DNA of 64,000 nucleotides from Maribacter huludaoensis (GCF_029350945.1 NZ_JARKMS010000003.1:368969-432968); one strand, 5' to 3'. Counted from the stretch's first letter, positions 35,492 through 46,686 are shown. Notes: generated by a model not told the origin, from the letters alone. Numbers and translations are program-made.

Positions 35492-37042
35492 TTACCAATC
35501 AATTGGGAAGTAATCCTTTAAAAATTTACCACACCAATGTTTACCTGTATTTATCCCGTCAAATAATGGATCCATAACTCTGGCTGCACCATCAACAATA
35601 TCTAGCGGAGGCTGAAAATCATGTACTTCTTGTTTCTTTTTCGCTAATTCCGCTGGATCCTCATCGGTAACCCAGCCGGTGTCCACAGCGTTCATAAAAA
35701 TACCATCTTTTGCAAGTTCGCCAGCTGCGGTATGCGTTAACATATTCAATGCGGCCTTCGCCATATTGGTATGCGGATGGCGCGATTCTTTAAAGAAACG
35801 GTGGAATTTACCTTCCATGGCCGTAACGTTGATAATATGTTTTTGACCGGTGTTTTCTTTTTTCATCATTTCTGCCAAACGGTTGCACAGTACAAAAGGT
35901 GCAACGGAGTTGACCAATTGAACCTCGATCATTTCAGTAGTTTCAATCTCCCCTAATTTTAGTCGCCAGCTGTTGGTTTTACGTAAATCTACTTGTTGAA
36001 GATCGGCATCTAATTCGCCAGTTGGGAAAACCTCTTGGGCAACCAATGCATTGTCAAAACTATACGGTATTTGTGATAGTTGAGCAGAGGCTCTTAAACC
36101 AATACCAGGTTCTGGTCCGTGCCATGTAACTGGCATGTTTTGATTTGGTGATGCTTTTGAGCTGAATGTTTTAAGCTCTTCCAAACAGCTTTCATGGTCG
36201 CTTAAAACCATTTGGGCAAATTTTGGTAACGACGAGAATTCACGCTCTTCGTTCTCCATTAAGTGCTGGTAGAATCCTGCTGGTCTACGCACTGTTTGCG
36301 CAGCATTATTGATCAAGATATCCAGTTTGTCATATTGCTGCTCTACAAAATTGCAGAAGATTTCTACACTGGGTATATGGCGTAAATCTAGACCATGAAT
36401 TTTAAGTCGGTGCCCCCACTCCATAAAATCTTCCTCCTTAGAAAAACGTAATGCAGAATCTACAGGAAAACGTGTGGTAGCAATGACCGTTGCGCCTCCA
36501 CGAAGTAACATTAAGGTAATATGATAACCAATTTTCAAACGTGAACCGGTAATCACCGCTACCTGACCTTTAACATTTGCAGTCTGAAATCTTTTGGCAT
36601 AGTTGAAATCGCCACAATCTGTGCACATGGTATCATAAAAATGATGAAGCTTTGTAAACTCGGCCTTACACACATAACAGTTTCGAGGGGTAGTAAGCTC
36701 CGGCAAATCTTTACTGGCCAATTCGGCTGCAGGTAGTAATTTTGGCGCAACAAAGACATGTGCTTCACGCGCACTACGAATTCCGGTTTCTTTACGGGCA
36801 TGTTTGTCACGAACAGCCTGCTTTCTTTTTTCATTTCGTTTGGCATCCTTTACCCGTTTAGCAAATTCTTGTTTGCTAGGGCGAGATAATTGACCGGCAG
36901 CTTTAATTAAGGCAATACGTCTATCTTCAGGAATTTCAAAAATCTGGTTGGTGTCGTTTACCAAACGATTTAAAATATCAATACAACTTTCAATCTCGTT
37001 TAAGTCGATTTCTGTTTCTTTATACTGCTGTTCTTCCTTCAT
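35492..37042 (-). CDS. Zinc-ribbon SDR with atypical active site
   Basis: A 516-aa protein. Residues 1-115 are Lys/Arg-rich helix. C122-x2-C125 and C140-x2-C143 form a zinc ribbon directly before a Rossmann SDR domain (TGSRLKIG at 165-172, NNAAQ near 248). The position of the catalytic YxxxK is occupied by HTNMAK, so the Tyr is replaced by Thr although the Lys is kept. Related long SDRs occur in bacteria and protists. Substrate unknown; it may bind nucleic acid or protein through the ribbon and basic helix. Downstream of the DbpA-like helicase with a 37-nt gap. Confidence 0.75.
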   Translation of the reverse strand: MKEEQQYKETEIDLNEIESCIDILNRLVNDTNQIFEIPEDRRIALIKAAGQLSRPSKQEFAKRVKDAKRNEKRKQAVRDKHARKETGIRSAREAHVFVAPKLLPAAELASKDLPELTTPRNCYVCKAEFTKLHHFYDTMCTDCGDFNYAKRFQTANVKGQVAVITGSRLKIGYHITLMLLRGGATVIATTRFPVDSALRFSKEEDFMEWGHRLKIHGLDLRHIPSVEIFCNFVEQQYDKLDILINNAAQTVRRPAGFYQHLMENEEREFSSLPKFAQMVLSDHESCLEELKTFSSKASPNQNMPVTWHGPEPGIGLRASAQLSQIPYSFDNALVAQEVFPTGELDADLQQVDLRKTNSWRLKLGEIETTEMIEVQLVNSVAPFVLCNRLAEMMKKENTGQKHIINVTAMEGKFHRFFKESRHPHTNMAKAALNMLTHTAAGELAKDGIFMNAVDTGWVTDEDPAELAKKKQEVHDFQPPLDIVDGAARVMDPLFDGINTGKHWCGKFLKDYFPIDW

Positions 37043-37079
37043 GATACTACCTTAATAAGGGCAAAAATACTAACAATGC

Positions 37080-38381
37080 TCAAAGTACGGTAATGCGTAC
37101 TTTCTTCTTTTTTAATCGGGTGTTGTTCAATTTATTCGCAAGTTCTTTTGATAGACTTTTAGGTACCGCAACAAAAGCGCAATCTTGCTTTAGTTCTATA
37201 TCTCCCAATTGGTCTCTATTTAAGTCGCCTTGCTTAAAGAAAAGTCCCGCAATATCACCTTTGGATATTTTATCTTTTCTTCCGCCAGATATAAATAAGG
37301 TTTCCCAAAACGGATCACCTAATCTTTTTGAGGAGTTGATTTTAATTGGGGTCGATGCTTCAATAAACTCAGGTAATTTTTCTTTATCCCATTTTAGAAC
37401 ATAGGCTGTTCCCAATTCATTTACACGCGCAGTTCTACCATTACGGTGGGTAAACTCTTCTATACGATGCGGTAATTCGTAATGAACAATGAATTTTAGT
37501 TCGGTAATGTCAATGCCCCTAGCAGCAAGATCAGTTGCCACCAAAATTCTGCTACTGCCATTTCTGAATTTAATAAGCGCACGTTCGCGATCACGTTGTT
37601 CCATACCACCAGAAAAGCATTCGTGCAAAATACCTTGTTCGCTTAAAAAAACGCTTACACTTTCAATACTATCCTTGTAATTACAGAAAATAATGCCAGG
37701 TTCTTCGCCAATAAATTCAAGTAACTGAACCAAAGTGTTCAGTTTGTCTTTTTCTTTGGAAACAACAGTGCTAATGGTTAACTGTGATGGAATTTCCTTT
37801 TTAAGAAAATTAATTCTTCTTGGATTTTCCATACCCACAAATTTTGGGATTTTAACTCCCTCGGTCGCAGAGGTAAGAATGCGCTTTTTAAGGTTTGGCA
37901 ATTCTAGCAAAATTTCTGTCATTTGCTCTTCAAAACCAACTTCGAGCGATTTATCAAACTCATCAAGTACAAGCGTTTTAATATGGTCTTTGGTGAAACG
38001 ATCTGCCATAAAATGATCTAAAATTCTACCAGGTGTACCAATTAAAATGGCAGGTGTATGTTTTAGTTCAATCTTGTCCTTGGACATTGCCCTACCGCCA
38101 TAAATGGCATTGACCTTAAAACCGGTACCCATATCACGCAGCACTTGCTCTATTTGAATGGCCAGCTCACGAGAGGGCACTAAAATGAGCACTTGCACTT
38201 CAGGATTGTTTGGGTCTAAAAGGTCTAGGACCGGTAATAGAAACGCCAAGGTTTTACCAGTACCCGTGGGTGAAAGTAATATGGTGTTGTCTGACGAAGA
38301 AATGGTTTCTAACGCCAATTCTTGCATAGGGTTTAGCGCCTTGATATTCAATTTTGATAAAATATCCTTTTGATTTTTCAT
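37080..38381 (-). CDS. DEAD-box RNA helicase, DbpA-like
   Basis: A 433-aa helicase with Walker A SPTGTGKT, motif II as DEFD (VLDEFDKSLE) rather than DEAD, SAT motif TSATEG, and motif VI HRNGRTAR. The C-terminus (about 365-433: GDIAGLFFKQGDL, AFVAVPKSLSKEL) is a DbpA-type RNA-binding domain, which in E. coli DbpA targets 23S rRNA helix 92. Role in ribosome assembly is likely by homology. Next to a DnaJ-KTSC gene (27-nt gap). Confidence 0.87.
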   Translation of the reverse strand: MKNQKDILSKLNIKALNPMQELALETISSSDNTILLSPTGTGKTLAFLLPVLDLLDPNNPEVQVLILVPSRELAIQIEQVLRDMGTGFKVNAIYGGRAMSKDKIELKHTPAILIGTPGRILDHFMADRFTKDHIKTLVLDEFDKSLEVGFEEQMTEILLELPNLKKRILTSATEGVKIPKFVGMENPRRINFLKKEIPSQLTISTVVSKEKDKLNTLVQLLEFIGEEPGIIFCNYKDSIESVSVFLSEQGILHECFSGGMEQRDRERALIKFRNGSSRILVATDLAARGIDITELKFIVHYELPHRIEEFTHRNGRTARVNELGTAYVLKWDKEKLPEFIEASTPIKINSSKRLGDPFWETLFISGGRKDKISKGDIAGLFFKQGDLNRDQLGDIELKQDCAFVAVPKSLSKELANKLNNTRLKKKKVRITVL

Positions 38382-38408
38382 GCGTTATAACCCTTTAAAA
38401 ATATAATA

Positions 38409-38855
38409 TTATGCTTCTTGAAGATCTCGTTTAGATTTTCTGTATAAGTAATTTGGAAAAATACTTCTTTTGGCAAATCTGTTTAATTTGTTGGCATTGA
38501 TCATCTTTTGGAAGATAGGTTTTGTAACTCCAAAATATTCGTACGTAGCACCATCAACAAAAGTAACTTCTAAAACAAGACCATTATGTTGAAAATCTGC
38601 AATGCCGGAAGTAATGCTTTCTTCGTAAGCTTCTTTATTGGCTTCTTTGGTTTCTGGAGCAATACTTACTAGAAAGTGGTAGCCATCAATAATTCTACGG
38701 CTTTGCACTTCTGCCTCTTCCCTCTTTTCATCACCCTCTTGAAATTTATCTGGATGCCATTCTTTAACCAAGTTTCTGTACTTGGTTTTTAAGGCTTTAA
38801 GTTCAATTTCCTTCTCTACCCCAAAAAGTTTTTTGTATTCGTTGATACGTTTCAT
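38409..38855 (-). CDS. DnaJ-domain and KTSC-domain protein
   Basis: A 148-aa protein. Residues 1-65 are a J domain with the Hsp70-stimulating HPD motif (EWHPDKF); residues ~85-148 are a KTSC domain (GLVLEVTFVDGATYEYFGV, then FQKMINA). KTSC domains occur with RNA-related proteins. Small fused cochaperone; adjacent to the DbpA-like helicase, suggesting an RNA-linked role, by inference. Confidence 0.82.
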   Translation of the reverse strand: MKRINEYKKLFGVEKEIELKALKTKYRNLVKEWHPDKFQEGDEKREEAEVQSRRIIDGYHFLVSIAPETKEANKEAYEESITSGIADFQHNGLVLEVTFVDGATYEYFGVTKPIFQKMINANKLNRFAKRSIFPNYLYRKSKRDLQEA

Positions 38856-38951
38856 AACACAGCTTTTTTGCGGCTGCGAAACTACGTCTTATTTTTATGT
38901 GAACACCTATAAGATCTTGAAATAACGAAAAATAGAAGGGTTTTAATTCAG

Positions 38952-41900
38952 CTAGTCTTTTTTAAGTCCGTTTTGTAAGACCGACTTAATACCGGCAAGA
39001 TTTTCTGAAAACTCCATCATTTGCGATAAAACCTGTGCCATTTCGTTGGCATTGCCAAAACCTTTGATTTTATTATTCTTTACAAACTGCTCTTTTATGG
39101 CAGACCATCTTTCATTTTCATCTGTAGAAAGTTGTCCAATTAATTCGTTGTATTTCAACAAATTAGCCTCTGCTGACCCTGTAAGTGTCTGTGCTTCGTT
39201 TTCATAATGAGATCGTAATAAGGTGTTTAACTCCTTATCGTTCATTATTGGAACAATTTGGGCAACAAGTTTGTTCATATCCCTATAGGAACCTTGTAAT
39301 TTAAAAGCAGGCTCGGTTCGGTATTCATCTTGCATAGCCGCACTTTTAATATAGGTGGCATTTACTTTTAAGAGCACATCTCTAACTTTAAGAACCTTTT
39401 CTAATACTTTTTTGTATTCCTCAACCTCTTGACTAGAATGGTTTCCTAATAACTGACCTTCATCCGTTTTAGATTCTATTTGGTTGACCAAGGTATAGAC
39501 ATCTTCAAACTCCTTGCTTGCCAATTGTTGCAAAATAGGGTTTGCAGTGAGCGAGTTTTCAATTAAACTCAACCTGAACAGATGTTCAGTTTCTCCAATA
39601 ATATCACCAAGGTTATAGATATCTGCACGGTTTGCCAACATATCTGGAATCTTAAATTTCTCTCCACTTTCCGTATAAGGGTTACCCGCCATAATCACAC
39701 AGAACTTTTTGCCCCTTAAATCATAAGTTTTAGGTTCATTGTCATAAACCCCTTCTATTTTACGGGTACCATCTGATAAGGAAATAAATTTCTGAAGAAA
39801 CTCAGGATTACAATGTTGAATGTCATCTAAATATAACATAACATTGTTACCCATTTCAAAAGCCAAGTTCAGCTTTTTTAGTTCTTCCCTTGCCGCACTA
39901 TTATTTGCGGATGCGGGGTCTACATTGGTAACTTCATGACCAATTGCCGGACCGTTAATTTTTACGAATATTAAGCCCAATCTGTTGGCTATATATTCCA
40001 TTAACGTGGTTTTTCCGTAACCAGGTGGAGATATTAAAAGCAACATACCCATTCTATCGGTACGTTTATTGGCTCCAACCGTACCTAGTTGTTTTGCCAG
40101 GTTATTACCGAAAATGGGGAAATACACTTGGTCGATCAACTTATTACGCACAAAAGAAGTAAGAACCCTAGGTTTAAACTCTTCTAATTTTAATTCGTTT
40201 TTAAGTTGCTCCGTTATTTCTAGTTTGGTCTTTTTAAACTTTTGAAATGCCGGTACTTCACTAATTACGAACAATCTCATTCTAGAAATAAAATCATGGT
40301 AGTTGAAGATATACGTACCATTTTTTATGGTGGTATGAGAACCTCTTAACTCTTTAATGGTTTCGTTAGGTGAAACAGATTTAATTTTTGAGGCAGATTC
40401 ATCTCTGAACAATAAAGCCCCAACAATTTCATGTGTATACCTGTTAAGGTCTATTCCTTGGCTTTCTTTTTCTTTGGTTTTTAAGAATGCGGCCACCCAT
40501 TGTTTAGCTAAACGAACTTTGTCCTCTAAACTAACCGTATCTTCAATGCTCTTTTTAAATTTTAAATCTGCCTGTTGTGATTTTAGGAATTTTATAAAGT
40601 CTTCTTTCAATTGTATTGCCACACTGCTGTAAACAAACTCAGAATCAGATTTAAGTTCTTCAAATATATAGGAAGCAATATCTTCACTCAGCAATGAGTC
40701 GTAAAGCGAAGTATTTTCTCCAAATTGAGCTACTAAACCCTGTATTTTTTCAACGACAGAAGCATATTCGTTAGATGTTGGAAAGTACTGTAGAACCTCA
40801 CCTGCTGTTTTTAGACTTTTATCCAACTCATTTTTCACCTCTTCATTTAAACTGTTCCAGAAAAATTGAGCATATCCTCTTATTTCTGGTCGGTAAGTAA
40901 GCAAACCTAATTCATGATGTTTGTGAACCAATAACTTTAATAATCTTGATGCATCTACATCATGAACACCTTTTACATAACCTTCAGAATAGTCATTTCT
41001 ACTCTGTTCTTGAACAACCTTCAATAATTCTTCATCATTTAGCGATAGTAATTCATCTTCGCCAAAGTTGGAAAACAATTTATAGGCTAAGTAAGCACCT
41101 CTATAGATTTCATCGTTTTCAGATACATACTCTTGGTTCCATAAATGCCTGTTATTTACAAACTCTTCATTATCCAGTTGTTTGTAGAAATCGGTCCCCG
41201 TTAAATGATAATTTAGTTCATTGTCATGAAAAACAATGGTTAAATCCAATTGCTGCTTGTTAACACCAAATTTGTGCTTTCCTAACCTAATAATACTGTC
41301 GCCATCTTCATAAAGATCAAGTTTATCCTTTAACTTTCTAAGTGCATCCTCTCGGGCAGTTTTAAGTTGGGTCTCTATCTCTTCAGCTTTGCCACTATCA
41401 TCTAACTCTTGCAGTTGGGTAATGATGTCGCGAAGCTTATTGATCATTAGGTCCGATGCAAAATACCCATTGATTTCAACCGCGGTATTAAAACTCTGTG
41501 CCTTCTTTTGAACTCCTTTTAAAATACGTTTAGAAGCATTGGTCAATGCGCTTGACTTCTTATTTCGTTTTTCAATTAAGGAATTTTTTCGGGCATCAAA
41601 AGCTGCATATACCTCTTCTCTTTTTTCAATGATGATTTCAATAAATTCTTCAAAATCCGTGAATTTGCCCTCAAGCTCCTCGAGTTGAATAGATGTTTTG
41701 GTTTGATATTCATCGCACTTCTCAGGAGTAGTTGCCATATCAATATAATTGATGATACTTTGATCAATCAACTTTAATTGAGCGGCAAATTCTGCCTTTG
41801 CTTCAGATATGCCCAAAGAATTTCTTTTGTTCTTTAAAGCCGCCTTTAACTCATTTATCGTGGAAAAAATCAACGATATATCATCTACTATTTTAGTGGA

Positions 41901-43841
41901 ATGTGCAGTATCCTCTATCTCTAAATTTGAAACAATATCAATCAACATTTCAAGATCGGTACTGATTTCATTGATTTCCTCTTCCTTTTTCTTGGCTTCT
42001 ATTACCTTTTCAACGGTATCTATAAAACTCTTTTTTTCTTCTAAAGCTTTATGGTAAGGTTGTAAGGCATTTGGATTCAATAAAAACTGTACGCAGCGCT
42101 CAGATATTTTTTTAGTTTGAGCTTCAATTTCTTCTTCTAATGATTTAAGAAATTCCAGGTCAATATATCTAACTTCTTTTAAGGAAATGACCTCTCCTCT
42201 AGTGGATCGTAAACGTGTTAATAGTGCAACGAATTCATCAATACTTTTAAAAGATGTGCTTTTAATTTTATTGAATAGTTCCGATGAGTTTTTTTGAATT
42301 TCCTTAGATTGATTTTGAGCGTTTTTACGAAGCTGTACAACCTTCTCAAATTCATCTATAGCGGCATTGGACGCTTTATTGATTTCCTCTATAGGAACAT
42401 TAAGCTGATGCGTTTCCGGTTCTGGCAACCAGTAATATGCATCTATAATATCTTTTGAAAACTTGGCGATATCACTGTAGAGACCCGCATAGTTGTCATT
42501 TTTGTTCAATAAGGTAATTAAGCTGTTTACTTCAGCCATTGCCCGCACAATGTCCTTATTGCCAATTTTGTACAACAAAGTATCTTCATGTTGCGATGGC
42601 ATATAATCACCTTTCAAATAAGGAGTTTGCCATATTTGTACCACGTGATGCTTTGTTTGCTCCTGCTCTGTCTTAAAATAGCATAGTTCACCATTTTCTA
42701 AAATGGTAAATCCGTTACAAATTATTGGTGTTTTTATAACTTGACTAATGATGTTGAAGGACATAAGATTATAGAGTCCTTCATTAGCTGCATAAAACAC
42801 GTAAAGAAAATCTTCACCGTTAGGCGATACAATGCGCTGCTGAAATTTTACATTCGGTATAGCATTGTCAAAAATGTGATATTCTCCGGTTTGTAAATAA
42901 TATCCGGTTGGGAAAATGATTCCTTGATCATCGGGAAGAAGAATACAGGCATCTTTTACAGATTCAATTTTCTGTACCTCTTTCATTTTATCGTTAAAAA
43001 CAAAATAACGAGGCGACTCTTGAAATGGTTTTATTTCTAGAACCAACAAGTTTCCTAAATCTCCAAAACGATACTGACCATCATCTAAAGTCTGGTCTAC
43101 ATACTCAACAGGTTCATCAAAAATACCTTTGCCTTCTTCGGTATTATCTTCAATTTTAATGGTTAGGTCACCACCAATGGTTTCAACAAATACACGATCT
43201 TTAATAGAAACATGTGAATGCACACCATAGCGGTGCATGTCCCTACTTGCCTCTTGCCACTTAAATTCTTGCTGAACAGGAAATTTATATTCATGTTCAC
43301 TTCTGTTGTCAACATATTTTAAGGTGTTGTTGACCAATAACCATTTAAAGGTTTTTATATCTGTAGGGCTATCGCTTAAACGAAAGACCATATGTAAATA
43401 ATTACCAATGATGGCAAAATTGGAGAATATAGTATTTCTGTAATACTTGTACAGATTGGTGAAATCTGTCTTAAAAGTATCATCGTCTAAAAGACCAAGG
43501 TCTATTGCCTTAAAGCTATTGTCCTCAAAGTGATAACAACTAAAAACATCTTTAATGTTGATGTCCGTCCTTAGCCCAAAATGAACATTATAACCAAACA
43601 GACACGTATTGCCAAAAGAAACAATATCACGTGCAATACAGTTATTCTCCGTATTGATGCGGTCATTAGCAATAAGCTTGGTCTCCAATGAACCAAAAAC
43701 TGTTTTTCTGTCGTTGTTAAGGTCAATTAACTTGTTCTGTAACAGTTCTTTTTGCTTCTGTAATCTATTTTTGATAACATCATATGTGCCACCGTCCAAT
43801 ACATGCTCTTCCGTAGTGTCTGTTTGGGTATGCTCTGCCAT
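38952..43841 (-). CDS. Giant AAA+ 'DNA repair ATPase' (DUF3686 type)
   Basis: A 1629-aa cytoplasmic protein. The N-terminal ~450 residues match the DUF3686-type region (beta-rich), followed by long coiled-coil segments (~470-870), a helical region and a C-terminal AAA+ module: Walker A SPPGYGKTT near residue 1273, Walker B MLYLDDIQ near 1337, sensor-1 MAGNPY near 1383. Databases call such proteins 'DNA repair ATPase', but direct evidence is weak. Here it is the last gene after flotillin, NfeD-like and PspA genes, pointing to a role in membrane maintenance, perhaps as the remodelling motor. Confidence 0.82.
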   Translation of the reverse strand: MAEHTQTDTTEEHVLDGGTYDVIKNRLQKQKELLQNKLIDLNNDRKTVFGSLETKLIANDRINTENNCIARDIVSFGNTCLFGYNVHFGLRTDINIKDVFSCYHFEDNSFKAIDLGLLDDDTFKTDFTNLYKYYRNTIFSNFAIIGNYLHMVFRLSDSPTDIKTFKWLLVNNTLKYVDNRSEHEYKFPVQQEFKWQEASRDMHRYGVHSHVSIKDRVFVETIGGDLTIKIEDNTEEGKGIFDEPVEYVDQTLDDGQYRFGDLGNLLVLEIKPFQESPRYFVFNDKMKEVQKIESVKDACILLPDDQGIIFPTGYYLQTGEYHIFDNAIPNVKFQQRIVSPNGEDFLYVFYAANEGLYNLMSFNIISQVIKTPIICNGFTILENGELCYFKTEQEQTKHHVVQIWQTPYLKGDYMPSQHEDTLLYKIGNKDIVRAMAEVNSLITLLNKNDNYAGLYSDIAKFSKDIIDAYYWLPEPETHQLNVPIEEINKASNAAIDEFEKVVQLRKNAQNQSKEIQKNSSELFNKIKSTSFKSIDEFVALLTRLRSTRGEVISLKEVRYIDLEFLKSLEEEIEAQTKKISERCVQFLLNPNALQPYHKALEEKKSFIDTVEKVIEAKKKEEEINEISTDLEMLIDIVSNLEIEDTAHSTKIVDDISLIFSTINELKAALKNKRNSLGISEAKAEFAAQLKLIDQSIINYIDMATTPEKCDEYQTKTSIQLEELEGKFTDFEEFIEIIIEKREEVYAAFDARKNSLIEKRNKKSSALTNASKRILKGVQKKAQSFNTAVEINGYFASDLMINKLRDIITQLQELDDSGKAEEIETQLKTAREDALRKLKDKLDLYEDGDSIIRLGKHKFGVNKQQLDLTIVFHDNELNYHLTGTDFYKQLDNEEFVNNRHLWNQEYVSENDEIYRGAYLAYKLFSNFGEDELLSLNDEELLKVVQEQSRNDYSEGYVKGVHDVDASRLLKLLVHKHHELGLLTYRPEIRGYAQFFWNSLNEEVKNELDKSLKTAGEVLQYFPTSNEYASVVEKIQGLVAQFGENTSLYDSLLSEDIASYIFEELKSDSEFVYSSVAIQLKEDFIKFLKSQQADLKFKKSIEDTVSLEDKVRLAKQWVAAFLKTKEKESQGIDLNRYTHEIVGALLFRDESASKIKSVSPNETIKELRGSHTTIKNGTYIFNYHDFISRMRLFVISEVPAFQKFKKTKLEITEQLKNELKLEEFKPRVLTSFVRNKLIDQVYFPIFGNNLAKQLGTVGANKRTDRMGMLLLISPPGYGKTTLMEYIANRLGLIFVKINGPAIGHEVTNVDPASANNSAAREELKKLNLAFEMGNNVMLYLDDIQHCNPEFLQKFISLSDGTRKIEGVYDNEPKTYDLRGKKFCVIMAGNPYTESGEKFKIPDMLANRADIYNLGDIIGETEHLFRLSLIENSLTANPILQQLASKEFEDVYTLVNQIESKTDEGQLLGNHSSQEVEEYKKVLEKVLKVRDVLLKVNATYIKSAAMQDEYRTEPAFKLQGSYRDMNKLVAQIVPIMNDKELNTLLRSHYENEAQTLTGSAEANLLKYNELIGQLSTDENERWSAIKEQFVKNNKIKGFGNANEMAQVLSQMMEFSENLAGIKSVLQNGLKKD

Positions 43842-43900
43842 AAAAATTCCTAGGCTTTTAAATTACATTATTAATTTAGTTGAAGTAATAAGCTTTGGTG

Positions 43901-45967
43901 TTAACGCAATTTCTTATCACTCATTCCTAAACCTTTGGCAAGGTTGAATAAATTGCTGAACAAGGTTTGCTCATCATTATCGCTGGACTTGGATTTTAGG
44001 TCCATCAATAAATTTGCAATGGTTAAATTCTTAAGATCATCTGAAGAAATGCCATATTTATCAGCGAATTCTTTCAACTTTTCCAATAGGTTGCCCTTTA
44101 CGTCATCACTACCTAAAATAGCATCTTTTATATCTTGTATGTTGGTACTGTTAGCTACGAGCCTGTCATAACCTTTACCTTTGGTAATTTGCCCAATAAT
44201 CTGGTCAAAGAACATTGTTTCACCACCAACAATATCAATTTTGGCAGCTTTCAATGCATCTCCAATAACTTGAGCTTGAGCATCGGCAATATCTTTCTGG
44301 ATATTAATTTGAGCCAAGTCAATTTGTAATTCTTTGTCTAAACGCAGCTTAAACTCTTCATGCTCTTTACCAACACCATCTAATTTCTTCATGGCATTCG
44401 CTTTTTCTTCTATACCGGCAGCATCTGCTAAGGCTTTCTCTTTAATTACATCTGCTTCCGCTAAACCATCTTTACGTTTTGCTTCCGCTTTGGCTTCAAT
44501 ACCTGCAGCCTCTGCTTTTGCCTTTTTCTCAATGATAAGCGCCTGAACAACACCTTCACGCTCATAGGCATCTGCCTTGGCATGCATTACTTGTGCTTCT
44601 GACATACCAACGGTAGCTTCTTCTTTAGCTTGTGCTTCAGCCAAAATCTTACGTGCTTCTGCTTCTTTCTCACTAGCTTCTTTATGTGCTAGGGCTTCAA
44701 TATTGATTTCCTCCGCTTTTTGCTTAGCTGCTTCTTTTTGAGCCTCGGCCGCTTTGATCGTTTTGATCAAATCTTCTTGTGCATTAGCTTCAGCAATGGT
44801 GATCTTAACCTGTTTTTCACGATCTGCAGTCTTGAAAGCTTCAATGTCTTTCATGTTCTCCTGCTCTTCCACTACTCCTTTTTCTAGGGTAACACGATCA
44901 CGAATAACATTTTGAATATTCTTTTTCTCAACTTCTACTACTTTCTCTTTCTCGATTTGAGCCAGGGTAACAACTCGCTCTCTTTCCGTAGCCTCTAATA
45001 AACGGTCTTTTTCAACTCTTTCGGTTTCAACAGCATCTGTACGTTGTTTATTTTTCAACGCTACAATAATTTGTCGCTCCATATTCTCTTCGGCAACCTT
45101 TACCTTTTCTTGTGTTGCAATACGGGCGGTTTCAGACTTTAAACGCTCTTCTTCGGCTACTTTTAAAGTTTCTGCTTCTTCGCGAGACTTTATGTTAGAG
45201 ATTTCTCTTTTTTGTTGCTCCTCTTTTTCCGCTAATTGCTTGTCCAGCTCAAGAATAGCCTCACGAGCTTCAACATCTTGTTTACGGATTATTTTCTCCT
45301 CATCGCGCTTAATAAGATTCGCTTTAATGTTTTGTGCAGCGGTTAGATCGGTAATTTTTTTGATACCTTCAGCATCTAAAATATTATCGGCCTTTAAATG
45401 GGCAACAGCGGTTTGTTCCAAGTAATCAATGGCACAATCCTCTAAAGTATAGCCGTTTAGGTCAATACCAATAATATCTACAATTTCATCTCTAAACTCC
45501 CTACGGGCTTCATACAGTTGAATAAAATCGAATTTTTTACCCACGGTTTTTAAAGCTTCCGAGAATTTGGCTTCAAAAAGTTCTTCAAGCGTCTCTTGTC
45601 TAGAGGCTCTTTGTACACCAATAGTCTGTGCTACCTTTTTAATAAGGTCAACCTCATTGTTTACCCTAACAAAGAACGCCACTTTAATATCTGCACGCAT
45701 ATTATCCTTACAGATAAGACCTTCTGTAGCCAGTCTTTCTATTTGAATTTTCTTTACCGAGATATCCATTACCTCTACACGGTGAAAAACAGGAACCACA
45801 TAAAGACCTTTATCTGTGGCTACCTTTGTGCCACCAAAACCAGTTCTTACCAAGGCTTGACCTTGATGAACCTTTTTGTAGAACATGGCAATAATTGCAA
45901 AATAAACGATGATAAGGAAAAGAAGAACTCCTAGACCTATACCAATAATTGAAAAGATGGATTCCAT
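43901..45967 (-). CDS. Flotillin family protein (YqiK-like)
   Basis: A 688-aa protein: one N-terminal transmembrane helix (about 5-28), an SPFH/band-7 domain (about 30-200, with GQALVRTGFGG) and a long Ala/Glu/Lys-rich coiled coil (~200-580). Flotillins oligomerise on the inner face of membrane microdomains. Gene order PspA-NfeD-flotillin is seen in other bacteria (compare yqiJ-yqiK). 14-nt gap from the NfeD-like gene and 59 nt before the AAA+ ATPase. Confidence 0.88.
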   Translation of the reverse strand: MESIFSIIGIGLGVLLFLIIVYFAIIAMFYKKVHQGQALVRTGFGGTKVATDKGLYVVPVFHRVEVMDISVKKIQIERLATEGLICKDNMRADIKVAFFVRVNNEVDLIKKVAQTIGVQRASRQETLEELFEAKFSEALKTVGKKFDFIQLYEARREFRDEIVDIIGIDLNGYTLEDCAIDYLEQTAVAHLKADNILDAEGIKKITDLTAAQNIKANLIKRDEEKIIRKQDVEAREAILELDKQLAEKEEQQKREISNIKSREEAETLKVAEEERLKSETARIATQEKVKVAEENMERQIIVALKNKQRTDAVETERVEKDRLLEATERERVVTLAQIEKEKVVEVEKKNIQNVIRDRVTLEKGVVEEQENMKDIEAFKTADREKQVKITIAEANAQEDLIKTIKAAEAQKEAAKQKAEEINIEALAHKEASEKEAEARKILAEAQAKEEATVGMSEAQVMHAKADAYEREGVVQALIIEKKAKAEAAGIEAKAEAKRKDGLAEADVIKEKALADAAGIEEKANAMKKLDGVGKEHEEFKLRLDKELQIDLAQINIQKDIADAQAQVIGDALKAAKIDIVGGETMFFDQIIGQITKGKGYDRLVANSTNIQDIKDAILGSDDVKGNLLEKLKEFADKYGISSDDLKNLTIANLLMDLKSKSSDNDEQTLFSNLFNLAKGLGMSDKKLR

Positions 45968-45981
45968 AAATGATTTAAGAT

Positions 45982-46686
45982 TTATTGATTATAAGATTGA
46001 ACTAAAAAGTGTGTGTGATCCGCAGATCTTTTAATAATAAGTACAGAACTACCATAGGGCAAAGGTTTACGGTCTAACGATTTTACGTAAATAGAATGAC
46101 TGTTACCATCTGCTTTTACTTCTGCATTCCCCAGTTTATCTTCACTAATACTGGATAGCATAATTGCTTGTCTCCCCAAAAAATCCACTGGGGCGTCACC
46201 ATCCTTGTTCAATTGCTTAAAAAATCCTTTAAAGGGTGTGGTAAGGATTTTATTGATAAACAAAGCAGGAATAAGAACCGCAATCATTATGATAAAACCA
46301 ATGTAGTTTTCATAAGTACCTGTAAGTGTTGTAAGTATGGTGGTAGCAAACCACCAAACGAAAATCCAGAAGGTAAAGGTGAACATGAACGGCAAACCAA
46401 CAAAGTTGAAATAAATGAGAAATATTTGCCACTTTTTTAAGGGTTTGAGCTTCTTACCTATTACATCGTCTTTATTGACCTCTGCATTTGAAATGTCCTC
46501 AAAATCTAGATTACCGCCTTCAATACCGGCATCAAAATCTATATCTGCATCTACCTCTATATCTACATCAAGGTCATAATCAAGACCACCGATCATGGTA
46601 ATGATCCAGTAGACAATTAGAAGTATCAACAGTACGGTCAGCGTAATGTTTACTTCAGAAAATAATATGTCGGTTAGTTGATTCAA
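45982..46686 (-). CDS. NfeD/YqiJ-like OB-fold membrane protein
   Basis: A 234-aa protein with hydrophobic segments near residues 13-33, 88-110 and 118-142, an Asp-rich acidic loop (LDYDLDVDIEVDADIDFD) and a C-terminal OB-fold-like beta domain (about 155-234, DFLGRQAIM...GSSVLIIKRS). This is the NfeD/YqiJ pattern; such proteins partner with flotillins. Lies 4 nt after PspA and 14 nt before the flotillin gene. Confidence 0.8.
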   Translation of the reverse strand: MNQLTDILFSEVNITLTVLLILLIVYWIITMIGGLDYDLDVDIEVDADIDFDAGIEGGNLDFEDISNAEVNKDDVIGKKLKPLKKWQIFLIYFNFVGLPFMFTFTFWIFVWWFATTILTTLTGTYENYIGFIIMIAVLIPALFINKILTTPFKGFFKQLNKDGDAPVDFLGRQAIMLSSISEDKLGNAEVKADGNSHSIYVKSLDRKPLPYGSSVLIIKRSADHTHFLVQSYNQ

